NCBI GenBank assembly: GCA_021772095.1 | Contig: JADYXR010000183.1 | Span: forward strand, 1 to 64,000 | Source of the DNA: Candidatus Obscuribacter sp. | GTDB lineage: Bacteria; Cyanobacteriota; Vampirovibrionia; Obscuribacterales; Obscuribacteraceae | Direction of reading: 5' to 3' | DNA length: 64,000 nt | In this document: in pieces, positions 1-8,355 of the stretch | How positions within the stretch are numbered: the stretch's first letter is position 1 | Layout: each line of letters begins with the position of its first letter | The notes under the pieces: generated by a model | Databases searched by the model: none | What the model saw: the letters and a program-made list of their open reading frames with translations, nothing else | Told to the model about the DNA's origin: nothing | Made by a program: the position numbers and the translations under genes

Positions 1-43
1 AAAGAACCAGAAGACTAAGAAACTAAAGGAGGTAACAGTTATG

Positions 44-1093
44 TCAAGCGGCAGATTTGACTGTCGTCAACCGGCAAAAGGCCTTGACGCCGATCAGCAC
101 GGCGATCTCACTCGGATCACCAAACGGAATCAGAATGCCGTCGACGCCATCTTCCATTACTTCTGGAATCCCACCAACCGCGGTGGACACACTTGGACAC
201 TCGAAGAACATCGCCTCCAAAATACTCAAACAGAAACTCTCGCTCTCTGAGGTGTAGAGTGCCAGATCTGCAGCTTGCAAATAGTCCTCAATCTCCAAAA
301 CATTTTCGCGCACGATCACTCTATCTTCCAATCCGAGTCTTCGAACGTCATCGAGGAATGGCGAGAAATCTCCACCAGCAAGTATTAGCACTTTAAACTT
401 CTCTCGAGACTTAACTCGCGACAGCGTCTCGAGCAGCAGGTCTATCCGTTTCATCGGTCGCAAATTGGACGAATGCAAAATCAAAATTTCATCGCTAACT
501 CCGAGTTCGCGGCGAACTTCTTCTCGCGATCGAGTGGGAGTTTTGGGATCAAAGAAATTGTGGATCACTTCCATCGGTCCGTCGAAATTAAGAACGCGTC
601 GAGTTTCTGCTTTCAAATACGAGGACACTGTAGTCACCGCATCGGATTGCAGCAAAGCATGATGAATAGCGGGTCCGTAACCAGGATCGTTGCCGAGCAG
701 AGTGGTATCAGTGCCATGCAAAGTCGTGACGATCTTGGGTTGTTTCTCGACAGGCAACATGCAGCGAGCCAGCACGGCAGCCGTTGCATGCGGCACCGCA
801 TAATGCACGTGCAGAACATCGAGTCCATGATTGCAACTAACTCTCGCCATCTCAACTGATAGAGGCAATGTGTAATCCGGATATTTAAAGAGACCGTAGC
901 TATTGATCACGACCGGGTGGAAATAAACTCGCGGAGAGCTTTCCGGCAACCGGAATGGTCGGTCATAGCTGATGAAGTGGACTTCGTATCCGCGATTCGC
1001 CAGCTCGATTCCGAGCGTTGTCGCGATGACGCCGCTGCCACCGACAGACGGATAACAAGTGATACCAACTTTCAAGGGACGTCCTGTACTCAT
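44..1093 (-). CDS. bshA: BshA-type glycosyltransferase, C-terminus atypical
   Basis: GT-B family glycosyltransferase that would join UDP-GlcNAc to L-malate, the first step of bacillithiol synthesis, in the cytoplasm. Visible family features are the N-terminal GGSGVIATTLG loop, LHVHYAVPHA, LHGTDTT, and the donor-site stretch SESESFCLSILEAM followed by GGIPEV. The ATG overlaps the bshB1 stop by one base (TAATG), indicating coupling. It has 349 residues where BshA is usually about 375. After GDPSEIA the sequence no longer resembles the family: the expected last helices are missing, and the frame runs about 17 more codons to a stop at 44. Either the gene is truncated or the DNA near the window edge is a rearrangement or assembly junction. 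The function call is firm; whether the protein is active is unclear. Confidence 0.88.
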   Translation of the reverse strand: MSTGRPLKVGITCYPSVGGSGVIATTLGIELANRGYEVHFISYDRPFRLPESSPRVYFHPVVINSYGLFKYPDYTLPLSVEMARVSCNHGLDVLHVHYAVPHATAAVLARCMLPVEKQPKIVTTLHGTDTTLLGNDPGYGPAIHHALLQSDAVTTVSSYLKAETRRVLNFDGPMEVIHNFFDPKTPTRSREEVRRELGVSDEILILHSSNLRPMKRIDLLLETLSRVKSREKFKVLILAGGDFSPFLDDVRRLGLEDRVIVRENVLEIEDYLQAADLALYTSESESFCLSILEAMFFECPSVSTAVGGIPEVMEDGVDGILIPFGDPSEIAVLIGVKAFCRLTTVKSAA

Positions 1094-1806
1094 TAGAAAT
1101 GTCGGGCTCCTTTACCTGTTTGTGCGAGTGATTGAAATACCAATGGGTCGTTTGGATAGAGCGCGATTGCGTATTCAACGCCCGCTTGAGCACCGAGTAA
1201 CTTGGCTCGAGTGAGCTGTAATTCGATGTAATTTCTCGTCGCCGCCTGGGTTCCGTGCGCACTCATCGCGGCATTCCATTTAGACATTACGTCTGGTGCT
1301 GACACGTCGATCAAAACTGGAGTAATCTCACGCTGCACCGCTTCCGGTGTCACTGCGTAAAACAACAATTGTTCGATCGCGTGGGTGTTTATCTCAATCA
1401 ATTCTTTCATCCCACCATAACGTGCGATGCGTGCAGCGTCGCGAACAATGTGTCCCAGTTTGGAATGATCGGGATGCTGGTTCTCCATGTACGTGGTGGC
1501 AAGCACTTTCGCCGGGCGCACTCTGCGGATAATTTCAGCCAGCCTGATCGAATGCGCAGCTCTCACCTCAAGATGCGCGTCGCCATCCAGTTCAATGAAC
1601 TCGATGGTGGCACCCAGAATGGCCGCCGCGTTTCTCGATTCGTCGGCTCGTTGTTCGGGCGTTCCATTTGTTCCGGCCTCGCCCAGCGAACAGACCACGA
1701 AGTGCGCCTTCCGACCGGCGAGCGTTTCGCTTGCGATGATGCCACCACAACCGAACTCGATGTCGTCTGGATGGGCACCAAAAACTAATATTTCAGATGA
1801 GGTCAA
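1093..1806 (-). CDS. bshB1: BshB1 bacillithiol deacetylase (PIG-L family)
   Basis: Zinc-dependent PIG-L/LmbE deacetylase that would remove the acetyl group from GlcNAc-malate, the second step of bacillithiol synthesis. With the start chosen here it has 237 residues, the usual BshB1 length. The zinc/catalytic motif AHPDD lies at residues 11-15, and a second metal-site stretch (MENQHPDH) near 108. I chose the TTG at 1806 because a strong GAGGAGG lies 6 bases upstream and the family alignment begins there. The frame stays open to an ATG at 1908, but that would overlap the upstream gene by 116 bases. The stop overlaps the bshA start. The gene sits between a BshC-like gene and bshA, which supports the specific assignment over other PIG-L enzymes. 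Confidence 0.92.
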   Translation of the reverse strand: MTSSEILVFGAHPDDIEFGCGGIIASETLAGRKAHFVVCSLGEAGTNGTPEQRADESRNAAAILGATIEFIELDGDAHLEVRAAHSIRLAEIIRRVRPAKVLATTYMENQHPDHSKLGHIVRDAARIARYGGMKELIEINTHAIEQLLFYAVTPEAVQREITPVLIDVSAPDVMSKWNAAMSAHGTQAATRNYIELQLTRAKLLGAQAGVEYAIALYPNDPLVFQSLAQTGKGARHF

Positions 1807-2563
1807 TGTACGCCTCCTCGGCTCGCTCGATGGTATCACGGGTAATGAACTCAATTTCCGGGGCATCTTCCTTGCGAAGATACTGTTGTTCCCCGGCACC
1901 AGAAACATAGTGCGTGCACTTAATTACCGACTGCATCCAACGCAGTCGACTGTCACGCGACGGACTAATCATTTTTTTGTCAAATGGAACGAGCGGCAGA
2001 TCGACAAAAACATCACCACCCTCGTGCAATTTGAATACATCTTCGGCAAAACGCGCGCGGACGATTTCCTTTTCATGAGTGACATCGACAAAGAAGTCGT
2101 CGATATCACAGGCGGTGCTGCGAAATTCCGGATCGCTAGATCGCTTGACTGTCATGCCATCGAGAAAGCCCATCTCTCTATACATCTCAAGGCAAAAATC
2201 AGCTACATTGTCGGCATTCACCTTCTTAAAGAGGTCAATCAACGGATGTTCGACGTAATTTGGCAATTGCGCGATAGTCTTATCCTTCCAACCGGCTTGG
2301 ATCCGTTTTGCGTAAAGCGGTGAGAACTTTCGTTGAATCTTATTTTCGAAACTGAAGTTCAACTGCGCAGGCTCATTGGTCGTTCTGTGCCGCACCACTG
2401 TTCGTGTCTCACGAGGGTCGTGATCGCTATCGTGATAGAAGAAGACGATTTCGCCGCCAATTTCATTCTGCAGCCGTCGGGCCGTTTCGATCTTGGCGAC
2501 TAAAAACCGCTTAGGGAAAAAGCCACTGGGCTGTTGGCCGAAACATATAATTGGTGAAGTCAT
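1793..2563 (-). CDS. Short BshC-like protein in the bacillithiol operon
   Basis: 256 residues. The N-terminus has GQQP at 9-12, a run resembling the Rossmann start of BshC (the putative cysteine-adding enzyme of bacillithiol synthesis), and HDSDHDPRET at 44-53, which parallels the EDHD region of BshC. True BshC proteins are about 530-540 residues with a C-terminal coiled coil, so this is about half size. It begins at an ATG overlapping the symporter stop (ATGA), and its end overlaps bshB1, so it is translated inside the bsh operon. No separate full-length BshC is visible here. I infer that it performs or supports the cysteine-addition step. A different Rossmann-like function remains possible because similarity beyond the first 60 residues is not obvious to me. 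Confidence 0.6.
   Translation of the reverse strand: MTSPIICFGQQPSGFFPKRFLVAKIETARRLQNEIGGEIVFFYHDSDHDPRETRTVVRHRTTNEPAQLNFSFENKIQRKFSPLYAKRIQAGWKDKTIAQLPNYVEHPLIDLFKKVNADNVADFCLEMYREMGFLDGMTVKRSSDPEFRSTACDIDDFFVDVTHEKEIVRARFAEDVFKLHEGGDVFVDLPLVPFDKKMISPSRDSRLRWMQSVIKCTHYVSGAGEQQYLRKEDAPEIEFITRDTIERAEEAYIDLI
1813..1819 (-). promoter_or_regulatory. Shine-Dalgarno deciding the bshB1 start
   Basis: GAGGAGG on the minus strand, inside the last codons of the BshC-like gene, 6 bases from a TTG at 1806. It supports a TTG start overlapping the upstream TGA rather than the longer ATG-initiated frame. Confidence 0.75.
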
Positions 2564-4272
2564 ATTGGTAGTTTGTCACCCGCTGGCTGATTTTTTCCAA
2601 AAACCGATTGCAATATCAGACTGAATAAAACGCACGCCGCGCAGCCTATCAACGGATACCAGAGATAGGAAATCGTCAGGTTGGCGTAGAGTAAAAACAC
2701 CATCAATTGTGCCGTTAGCGCTGCCCAGAAGATCGCATTGCCGCCCACACGCTTAATAAAGAATGCCACCAGAAACAGTGCCAGCATAACGCCATAAAAA
2801 ATGGAACCGAGAATGTTGACAGCCTGGATCAAATTCTCAGATAGGTGTGCATATAGCGCGATGATTATGGCGACTACTCCCCAGAACGCGGTGAAGAACT
2901 TCGTGACGGTGACACATTCTCGGTCACTGGTTTCGCGCTTGATCAGCAAACGGTAAAAGTCGATGGTCGAACTGGTGCCGAGCGCATTGAGTTCGGCTGC
3001 TTTTGACGATAACGCCGCAAGAAAGAATGCGGTCACCAATAAACCGATCACACCATGCGGAAGGTGATCGAGAATAAAAGTAATGAACACATAATCGGCA
3101 TTGTTTGCTTTAGTCTGAACTTTTCTATCGGCCAATTCTTGGGTTGCAGCAACGCGGATCTTTTCACCTTGCTGTTGCGCCGCTGCTGCTGCGGTAAATG
3201 CTTCCGTTGCCGCCTCAGCATTGCCCGCTTTCTTGGCTTGCACCCAGCGCTCCAGGTGCTGTTTCCCTTCTGCGTGAACCGTGTTGAAATCGGTTTCGTA
3301 TGCAGTCAGTTTTGCATCGGCGCGATGGCTCTGAAAATATTTATTGGAAGTCGAATCGAAAAGCAGAGGCGGTTGGTTGAATTGATAAAAGACGAACATC
3401 AGCACGCCCAGAAACAAGATTCCGAATTGCATCGGGATCTTACAGACGGCATTGAACAGCAACCCGAGCCGACTTTCACGAATCGATGAGCCGGAGATAT
3501 AACGCTGAACCTGAGACTGGTCCGTACCGAAATACGACAGCATAAGAAATGTGCCACCAAGCAATCCGGACCAAAATGTATAACGCTCGGTCACGCTGGT
3601 TGAAAAATTTACCGCGTTCAGTTTTTGAAAACCGCCTGCGACTTGCATAGCATCACCAAACGACAGATCGGCCGGCAGTTTCACAACCAATAAAATGCCG
3701 GCCGTAATCATCCCCATGAAAATTATTGCGATTTGATATTTCTGCGTCACCGTCACGGCGTCGGTGCCGCCCATCACAGTGTAGATAGTGACGAGCAATC
3801 CGCTGCAGATTATTGTCCATTGCAAGGACCAGCCGAACACTGTCGATAGAACAATAGCTGGCGCATAGATAGTCAGACCAGCGCCGATTCCACGCTGCAA
3901 CAGGAACAAGCCTGCGCCAAGCAATCGAGTTTTATTATCAAATCGATTTTGAAGAAACTCATAGGCGGTATAGACGTTCAACTTGTGAAAAATCGGTAGG
4001 AAAAAGATCGAGATGATAATCAAAGCAATCGGAACGCCGAAATAAACTTGAATGAAACTAAGTCCGCTCAAGTAACCTTGTCCAGGAGTGGATAAAAAAG
4101 TAATAGCACTTGCCTGGGTGGCCATCACCGAAAGACCAATTGTCCACCACGGTGCTTGACCCTGTCCTTTCAGATAGCTGTTCAGATCTTTGCGATGCCG
4201 CGTACGCCAGATGCCATATGCAGCGATACCGAAGATGGTGACCAACAGGACAACGAAGTCCAGCTCGTTCAT
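2560..4272 (-). CDS. Sodium:solute symporter (SSS family)
   Basis: 570-residue inner-membrane transporter of the SSS/SLC5 family with about 12-13 hydrophobic segments. Family signatures include an N-terminal helix followed by RKDLNSYLKGQGQAPWW, and MATQASAITFLSTPGQGY in the sodium/substrate region. A hydrophilic, Ala/Gln-rich insertion of about 90 residues (encoded near 3085-3370) sits between late helices. I chose the ATG at 4272 because AGGGGG lies 9 bases upstream and it overlaps the stop of the 51-residue gene (ATGA); the longer frame to 4365 would read through that gene. The stop overlaps the BshC-like start. The substrate is unknown. The operon context suggests a sugar, amino acid or thiol-related compound linked to bacillithiol metabolism, but that is inference. 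Confidence 0.9.
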   Translation of the reverse strand: MNELDFVVLLVTIFGIAAYGIWRTRHRKDLNSYLKGQGQAPWWTIGLSVMATQASAITFLSTPGQGYLSGLSFIQVYFGVPIALIIISIFFLPIFHKLNVYTAYEFLQNRFDNKTRLLGAGLFLLQRGIGAGLTIYAPAIVLSTVFGWSLQWTIICSGLLVTIYTVMGGTDAVTVTQKYQIAIIFMGMITAGILLVVKLPADLSFGDAMQVAGGFQKLNAVNFSTSVTERYTFWSGLLGGTFLMLSYFGTDQSQVQRYISGSSIRESRLGLLFNAVCKIPMQFGILFLGVLMFVFYQFNQPPLLFDSTSNKYFQSHRADAKLTAYETDFNTVHAEGKQHLERWVQAKKAGNAEAATEAFTAAAAAQQQGEKIRVAATQELADRKVQTKANNADYVFITFILDHLPHGVIGLLVTAFFLAALSSKAAELNALGTSSTIDFYRLLIKRETSDRECVTVTKFFTAFWGVVAIIIALYAHLSENLIQAVNILGSIFYGVMLALFLVAFFIKRVGGNAIFWAALTAQLMVFLLYANLTISYLWYPLIGCAACVLFSLILQSVFGKNQPAGDKLPI

Positions 4273-4424
4273 TGGTGGATGCCCCCTAATGCTACAAGCA
4301 GGGCGACCCAAACAACAAAGCTGCCAATCACGAAAGCATACGCACCATTCCAGCTTTTCGGCCACGGCAATCCAGTCGTTTCTGCTTCAGCCGAGGTCTG
4401 ATCTGGAGCGGTGTTGTTGTTCAT
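4269..4424 (-). CDS. 51-residue single-TM protein paired with the symporter
   Basis: Small gene in the gap between the PIG-L protein and the symporter. The product starts MNNNTAPDQTSAEAE, continues through GLPWPKSWNGAYA, and has one strongly hydrophobic helix (about residues 28-47, VIGSFVVWVALLVAL) ending GGIHQ. Both ends show ATGA overlaps: its ATG overlaps the upstream TGA at 4421-4424 and its TGA overlaps the symporter ATG at 4269-4272. Such perfect packing is hard to explain unless it is translated. Small one-helix partners encoded next to SSS transporters are known, so it is probably an accessory subunit. No function beyond that can be read from the sequence. Confidence 0.8.
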   Translation of the reverse strand: MNNNTAPDQTSAEAETTGLPWPKSWNGAYAFVIGSFVVWVALLVALGGIHQ

Positions 4425-6964
4425 TTTCCGATCGAAACCATGTTTGAGAACAACCTGTACGCCCCTGGAACAGCTGCCGGAAGCTGGCGAAAGAAGCTCA
4501 GACCTGTATAGATATAATGACCTTTTCCGTATTTTGCCACCAACAACACGCCTTTCGATGGTGGTTCGCCAGCGTCATTGCAAGCCAAAATCGGCGAGAA
4601 TCGATCGTCCCATTGACTCGGGAAGTACAGTCCACGTTCTTGTACCCAGCCATCGAAATCGGAGCTTGTTATCTTGTTCGGCGTATTTAAAATGGGGCTA
4701 TCGGGAGCGAGAAAATTAATTGCTGCTTTTTCATCAGTCACGCGATCCGCAGAAATCTTCAAATCGTATGGTGCCACCTTATCGGATTTCAATTTATCCG
4801 GACGGTTGTATTGCACGATCATCGTTCCGCCGTTTTCGACGTAAGCCAAAAGTTTCGGCATGGCCGCCCCGATATTAGCCCTGACGTTGAAGGCGCGCAC
4901 ACCGATGACGATGGCATCCAGTCCTTCAAGTTCTTTCGGATCAAGATTGGCGTCATCCAACACTTTCACGGCATAGCCGATTTGCTGAAGGTTTTCCACG
5001 AGGCTATCACCTGCACCTGGCAAGTAACCGACGGTGGTACCACGCTTTTCCAGATCAACACTGGCAGCTTTCACCACTGCTGGTGGCTGCAGCAACTGGC
5101 GTGGAATGTGCGGGTAGTTGATTTCCTGCCTCTGGCTATGATATCGAACACCATTAATCTCGGCACTGGCTGTGAGTCTGGCAGTTTCAGCTTTTGACGG
5201 CGCAGTGACCTTGAAAGTGCATCGCGACACTTGACCGATATCGGCAAGATCGAACGACTGCTTCGCCGGTTCAACCTTCCATCCCGATGGTGCTTCTAAA
5301 CGCAACGTGCCGGATGAATTGACTCTGTAAGTTTTGATCTCAACTTCAACCGATCGCGAACTACCGGGTGTCATCACGATAACGTCCGAAATCGCACGCA
5401 GTGAGACTGGCGGAATTATCTCCATCCGACGCTTGATCTTGTTTCCCACCGAGTCGGTTGAAACTTGAAGAGGCTCATCATCAATCACCAATTTTTGCCC
5501 ATCCACATCGAAAACATATTCGACTGGAAACGCCGGTGCATTCTCCGCGGTGCCAATCAGCTCCGGCTGATCGACTTGAAACATCCCCGGCGTTCCTTCA
5601 ACTCGCAACCAGTATGGTTGCGTCAGCGGTGCCGATGTTGGCAATGTTTCTACCGATTCAAAGGTTTCAGCATCATTGAGCTGAAGCTGGGCTTCGTGTT
5701 TAATTTCCTTTTTCAATTCCGGAAAGCGCACCGCAGTCATGCGAACGGGAATGTCACCAGGCGTCTTGTAATGGAAAGAAGCAGACATATGCAATTTCAT
5801 CGGCTCGCCCGGCACGACATCGCCATTTAAAATCGTCGTCTCCGTTTTTAACCCGAGACACTCCAGCAAAATATGATCGAGCTGTTCCTGTTTCTCCTTA
5901 ACGATTACATTCTTCGCCGACATCGAGTTCAGTTGTTTTCTCAACTTCAAAAGATCCGGGACACTCGCCGCTGGATCTCTGGTATCGAATTTGGTGATGA
6001 TGCCTGCAACAGATTTATCAATTTCCTCACCACCAGGCAATCGCTTCCAGGTGGTATCAACATCTTCCATAATGTCTTTGGTCGCCGCAGCACCATCCAA
6101 CAATTGAAAAGACTCGAACCGTTCTTCGCCGTTGCCACCAGGTAGTTTGAACGTATCAAAGCCCTGCGTCTTGTGCATCGCTCGGCTGGCACTGGCGATC
6201 GAATGGAAAGACTCTCCTGATACCGGATCGTTTCCAGTCGAATTGATCTTCAAAATATTCGCACTGGCGATCTTGTCTTTCTGCCAGGTCGACACATTCC
6301 AAAAAATCCGTTTTGGTTGCCACGGTTCTAACTTCTGTTCTGGAAATGCTTTTGGATCTCCAGCCAGTTTAAATGCTTCCATCGCCAAAATAGTTGATGT
6401 CGTATGGTGACCATGAGTGCCACCAGGAGTGGGTGAGAAGCGCGTGATTACTATATCCGGACGAAACTCACGAATGACGCGAACAACATCCGACAAAACT
6501 TCGTTTCGATCCCAAACACTCATCGTTTCTTGATAGTTTTTGGAAAAACCAAAATCAATTGCACGCGAAAAAAACTGCTTAGCACCATCAATTTGTCGCG
6601 CGGCAAGTAGTTCTTGCGTGCGCGCAACACCTAACTTATCACCGAGATCTGCACCAAGAACATTCTGTCCACCATCACCGCGAGTGAGCGAGAGATACGC
6701 CGATCGATAGTTGCGACCGCGCGCGAGATAACCGAGCAACTCTGTGTTTTCATCATCGGGATGAGCCGCGATAAACAAAACACTGCCCATCTGACGAAAG
6801 CGTTCCAACTCATGCAGAATCGCTTTCGGAGAATCGATTTTCATTTCCTCTCCTAACACCGGACTCGCCAAAAATGACGTCGCGCAAAACAGAGTTACTG
6901 CAATTGCGCAACGCCACCATTTGACAAGCGTTGGTCTTTCACTATTGGCAACAGAATTGCTCAC
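4421..6964 (-). CDS. Large exported PIG-L deacetylase with NEW3-like and ThuA-like regions
   Basis: 847 residues with a signal-peptide-like N-terminus (hydrophobic 20-38). The PIG-L catalytic core is at about 60-250: AAHPDDEN at 66-73 and GGTHGHH at about 182-188, the expected metal-binding residues. A beta-sandwich stretch near 520-600 (SSRSVEVEIKTY, GWKVEP) resembles NPCBM-associated NEW3 domains. The last 200 residues (GYLPGAGDSLVENLQQIGY, DAIVIGVRAFN, GTMIVQYN) resemble the class I amidotransferase/ThuA fold. It starts with GTG 12 bases after the DUF2911 stop. It probably acts in the periplasm, removing an acyl group from a sugar-linked compound. Its link to bacillithiol is suggested only by the downstream genes. 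Confidence 0.85.
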   Translation of the reverse strand: MSNSVANSERPTLVKWWRCAIAVTLFCATSFLASPVLGEEMKIDSPKAILHELERFRQMGSVLFIAAHPDDENTELLGYLARGRNYRSAYLSLTRGDGGQNVLGADLGDKLGVARTQELLAARQIDGAKQFFSRAIDFGFSKNYQETMSVWDRNEVLSDVVRVIREFRPDIVITRFSPTPGGTHGHHTTSTILAMEAFKLAGDPKAFPEQKLEPWQPKRIFWNVSTWQKDKIASANILKINSTGNDPVSGESFHSIASASRAMHKTQGFDTFKLPGGNGEERFESFQLLDGAAATKDIMEDVDTTWKRLPGGEEIDKSVAGIITKFDTRDPAASVPDLLKLRKQLNSMSAKNVIVKEKQEQLDHILLECLGLKTETTILNGDVVPGEPMKLHMSASFHYKTPGDIPVRMTAVRFPELKKEIKHEAQLQLNDAETFESVETLPTSAPLTQPYWLRVEGTPGMFQVDQPELIGTAENAPAFPVEYVFDVDGQKLVIDDEPLQVSTDSVGNKIKRRMEIIPPVSLRAISDVIVMTPGSSRSVEVEIKTYRVNSSGTLRLEAPSGWKVEPAKQSFDLADIGQVSRCTFKVTAPSKAETARLTASAEINGVRYHSQRQEINYPHIPRQLLQPPAVVKAASVDLEKRGTTVGYLPGAGDSLVENLQQIGYAVKVLDDANLDPKELEGLDAIVIGVRAFNVRANIGAAMPKLLAYVENGGTMIVQYNRPDKLKSDKVAPYDLKISADRVTDEKAAINFLAPDSPILNTPNKITSSDFDGWVQERGLYFPSQWDDRFSPILACNDAGEPPSKGVLLVAKYGKGHYIYTGLSFFRQLPAAVPGAYRLFSNMVSIGK

Positions 6965-6983
6965 GAAGTAGAAGCTCTACTTC
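6965..6983 (-). other. Inverted repeat across a stop/start junction
   Basis: GAAGTAG/CTACTTC, 7-bp arms with a 5-base loop. It lies between the DUF2911 stop and the GTG start of the PIG-L gene and ends next to the start codon. It could tune translation of the downstream gene or be chance. Confidence 0.35.
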
Positions 6984-7834
6984 AATCGTGCGATGAGCGC
7001 TTCGTTCAATTTCACGTAGCCCGTGTCATTGGCTTTGTTAGCCAATTCAATCGAGCGATTGGCAGCAGCCATCGCGCCTTTTTTGTCGCCAAGTTTCTCG
7101 AGAATTTCGGCTTTCAAATAAACGATGTAATGCGCCTCGCGTTCAGCAATCGCAGCATCGACCCATTTGTTCGCTTTCTCCAAATCTTTTCCGTGATTGT
7201 AATAGAACATCGCAGATTGGAAATATGGTTTCTTCGCGTCGTCCGATGCCATCGCCGCTTCGATTTGCGAAATCAATTTGTCGGAGTAGTCAACTTCGAG
7301 CTTGATTGGCACACAGGTTTTTTCCCAAGCCAAGTTCAAATTCGATGAGTCGTCGCGAATCTCGTTGAAATCGATCGTGAATGTTTCTAACGGCTTGTCG
7401 AGAGTTTTGACTTTGGTTTTAAAACGAACGAGATCTGACTTTTCGTCGTACTTGTAAGTGCCCCACTGGTCCGAGCCCTTGTTGACGATGATGGTCCACT
7501 CATCCTTTCCTGGAACCGTCATGAGCGCGTAAGTGCCCGCTGGAATTTCATTGCCGTTCAATTTTACTGGTGTGCTGAAAACGACTTTGGTAGCGGCATT
7601 CGCGCCAGTGCGCCAGACCTGACCGTATGGAACCATTCCGCCGAAGATCTCGCGATCCTTGACTCCTGGTCTGGAATACGTGATTTCGATGTCGGTCAAA
7701 CCGACTCGCTGTTTCAATGTTGCACTCGGACTGGCTGATGGAAACTCGACCTTAGGCGTCTCTGCGAGCGCACCTGAGCCGAGCATCAAGCCAAGACCGA
7801 TTGATAGAAATACTGGAAGTTGTCTGAAATTCAT
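6977..7834 (-). CDS. Exported DUF2911 protein, first gene of the bsh run
   Basis: 285 residues. The signal peptide is clear (ends near SGALA, residue 24). The middle matches the DUF2911 pattern: GLTDIEITYSRPGVKDREIFGG, PYGQVWRTGANAAT, and a beta-rich stretch with IPAGTYALMTVPGK. The last 90 residues are helical and TPR-like (KKPYFQSAMFYYNHGKDLEKA, EILEKLGDKKGA). No catalytic motif is known for this family. It precedes the PIG-L gene by 12 bases, so it probably leads the transcription unit; the start of the unit would lie in the roughly 500-base gap upstream. Confidence 0.85.
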   Translation of the reverse strand: MNFRQLPVFLSIGLGLMLGSGALAETPKVEFPSASPSATLKQRVGLTDIEITYSRPGVKDREIFGGMVPYGQVWRTGANAATKVVFSTPVKLNGNEIPAGTYALMTVPGKDEWTIIVNKGSDQWGTYKYDEKSDLVRFKTKVKTLDKPLETFTIDFNEIRDDSSNLNLAWEKTCVPIKLEVDYSDKLISQIEAAMASDDAKKPYFQSAMFYYNHGKDLEKANKWVDAAIAEREAHYIVYLKAEILEKLGDKKGAMAAANRSIELANKANDTGYVKLNEALIARLK

Positions 7835-8225
7835 AATTTTTCCATTGTCTTTTAGGGACGTCAGTTATGCCGATGCAGGTTCGCACTCCGGCATTTTAAA
7901 GATATTAGTACTAGTTGGGTGCAAATGTTGTGATCGACAAGTTTTGCAAATTTTGAATCGCGATTTTGGCGTTAAAGATTACCGATACTAGCGCTCGAAA
8001 TCAGCATGCTGATATCTCTCAAGAGCCTTACGCACCTTTCGGGAACTGTCCTGATCTGAATTGCAGCAGCTACGAGAACTAAACGATTTTATGCGTCGGT
8101 TGTGTTGCCTCAAAAAAGTGATGACGCATTTGTGCGCACCAGCAGTTTAGTAAGGCACCATATGCAGTATCACGCTATTGGGGAATATCGCAGATTAGAG
8201 GGATATTTACGGGCAGCTATTGTTT
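7835..8225. other. Intergenic region upstream of the bsh run
   Basis: No convincing reading frame on either strand. It is AT-richer than its neighbours near 7900-7990 and must contain the promoter of the minus-strand unit starting at 7834. I could not pick a -35/-10 pair with adequate spacing. Confidence 0.5.
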
Positions 8226-8355
8226 GAAGCCATTACGTGATGTCGACCATCGCTTGATCGTAAAAGCCACTGCGTGATGTCGACCATTGCTTGATCGTGA
8301 AGCCATTGGTTGATCGTTGAAGCCACTACTTGATCGTTGAAGCCACTACTTGATG
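8226..8355. repeat. Degenerate tandem repeat, about 20-bp unit
   Basis: Five copies of a GAAGCCACTACTTGATCGTT-type unit start at about 8226, 8263, 8298, 8318 and 8338. The last three are spaced exactly 20 bases; the first two carry a GTGATGTCGACCAT insert, giving a 36-37 base period. The last copy contains the stop codon of the GH43-type gene, so the array grew from or into that gene's 3' end. There are no unique spacers, so it is not a CRISPR. Confidence 0.8.

Noticed and set aside
1487-2323. 278-residue plus-strand frame
   Set aside because: Antisense to bshB1 and the BshC-like gene, which have clear motifs and ribosome sites.
8226-8355. Possible CRISPR or REP element
   Set aside because: No spacers, and the units have no internal palindrome.
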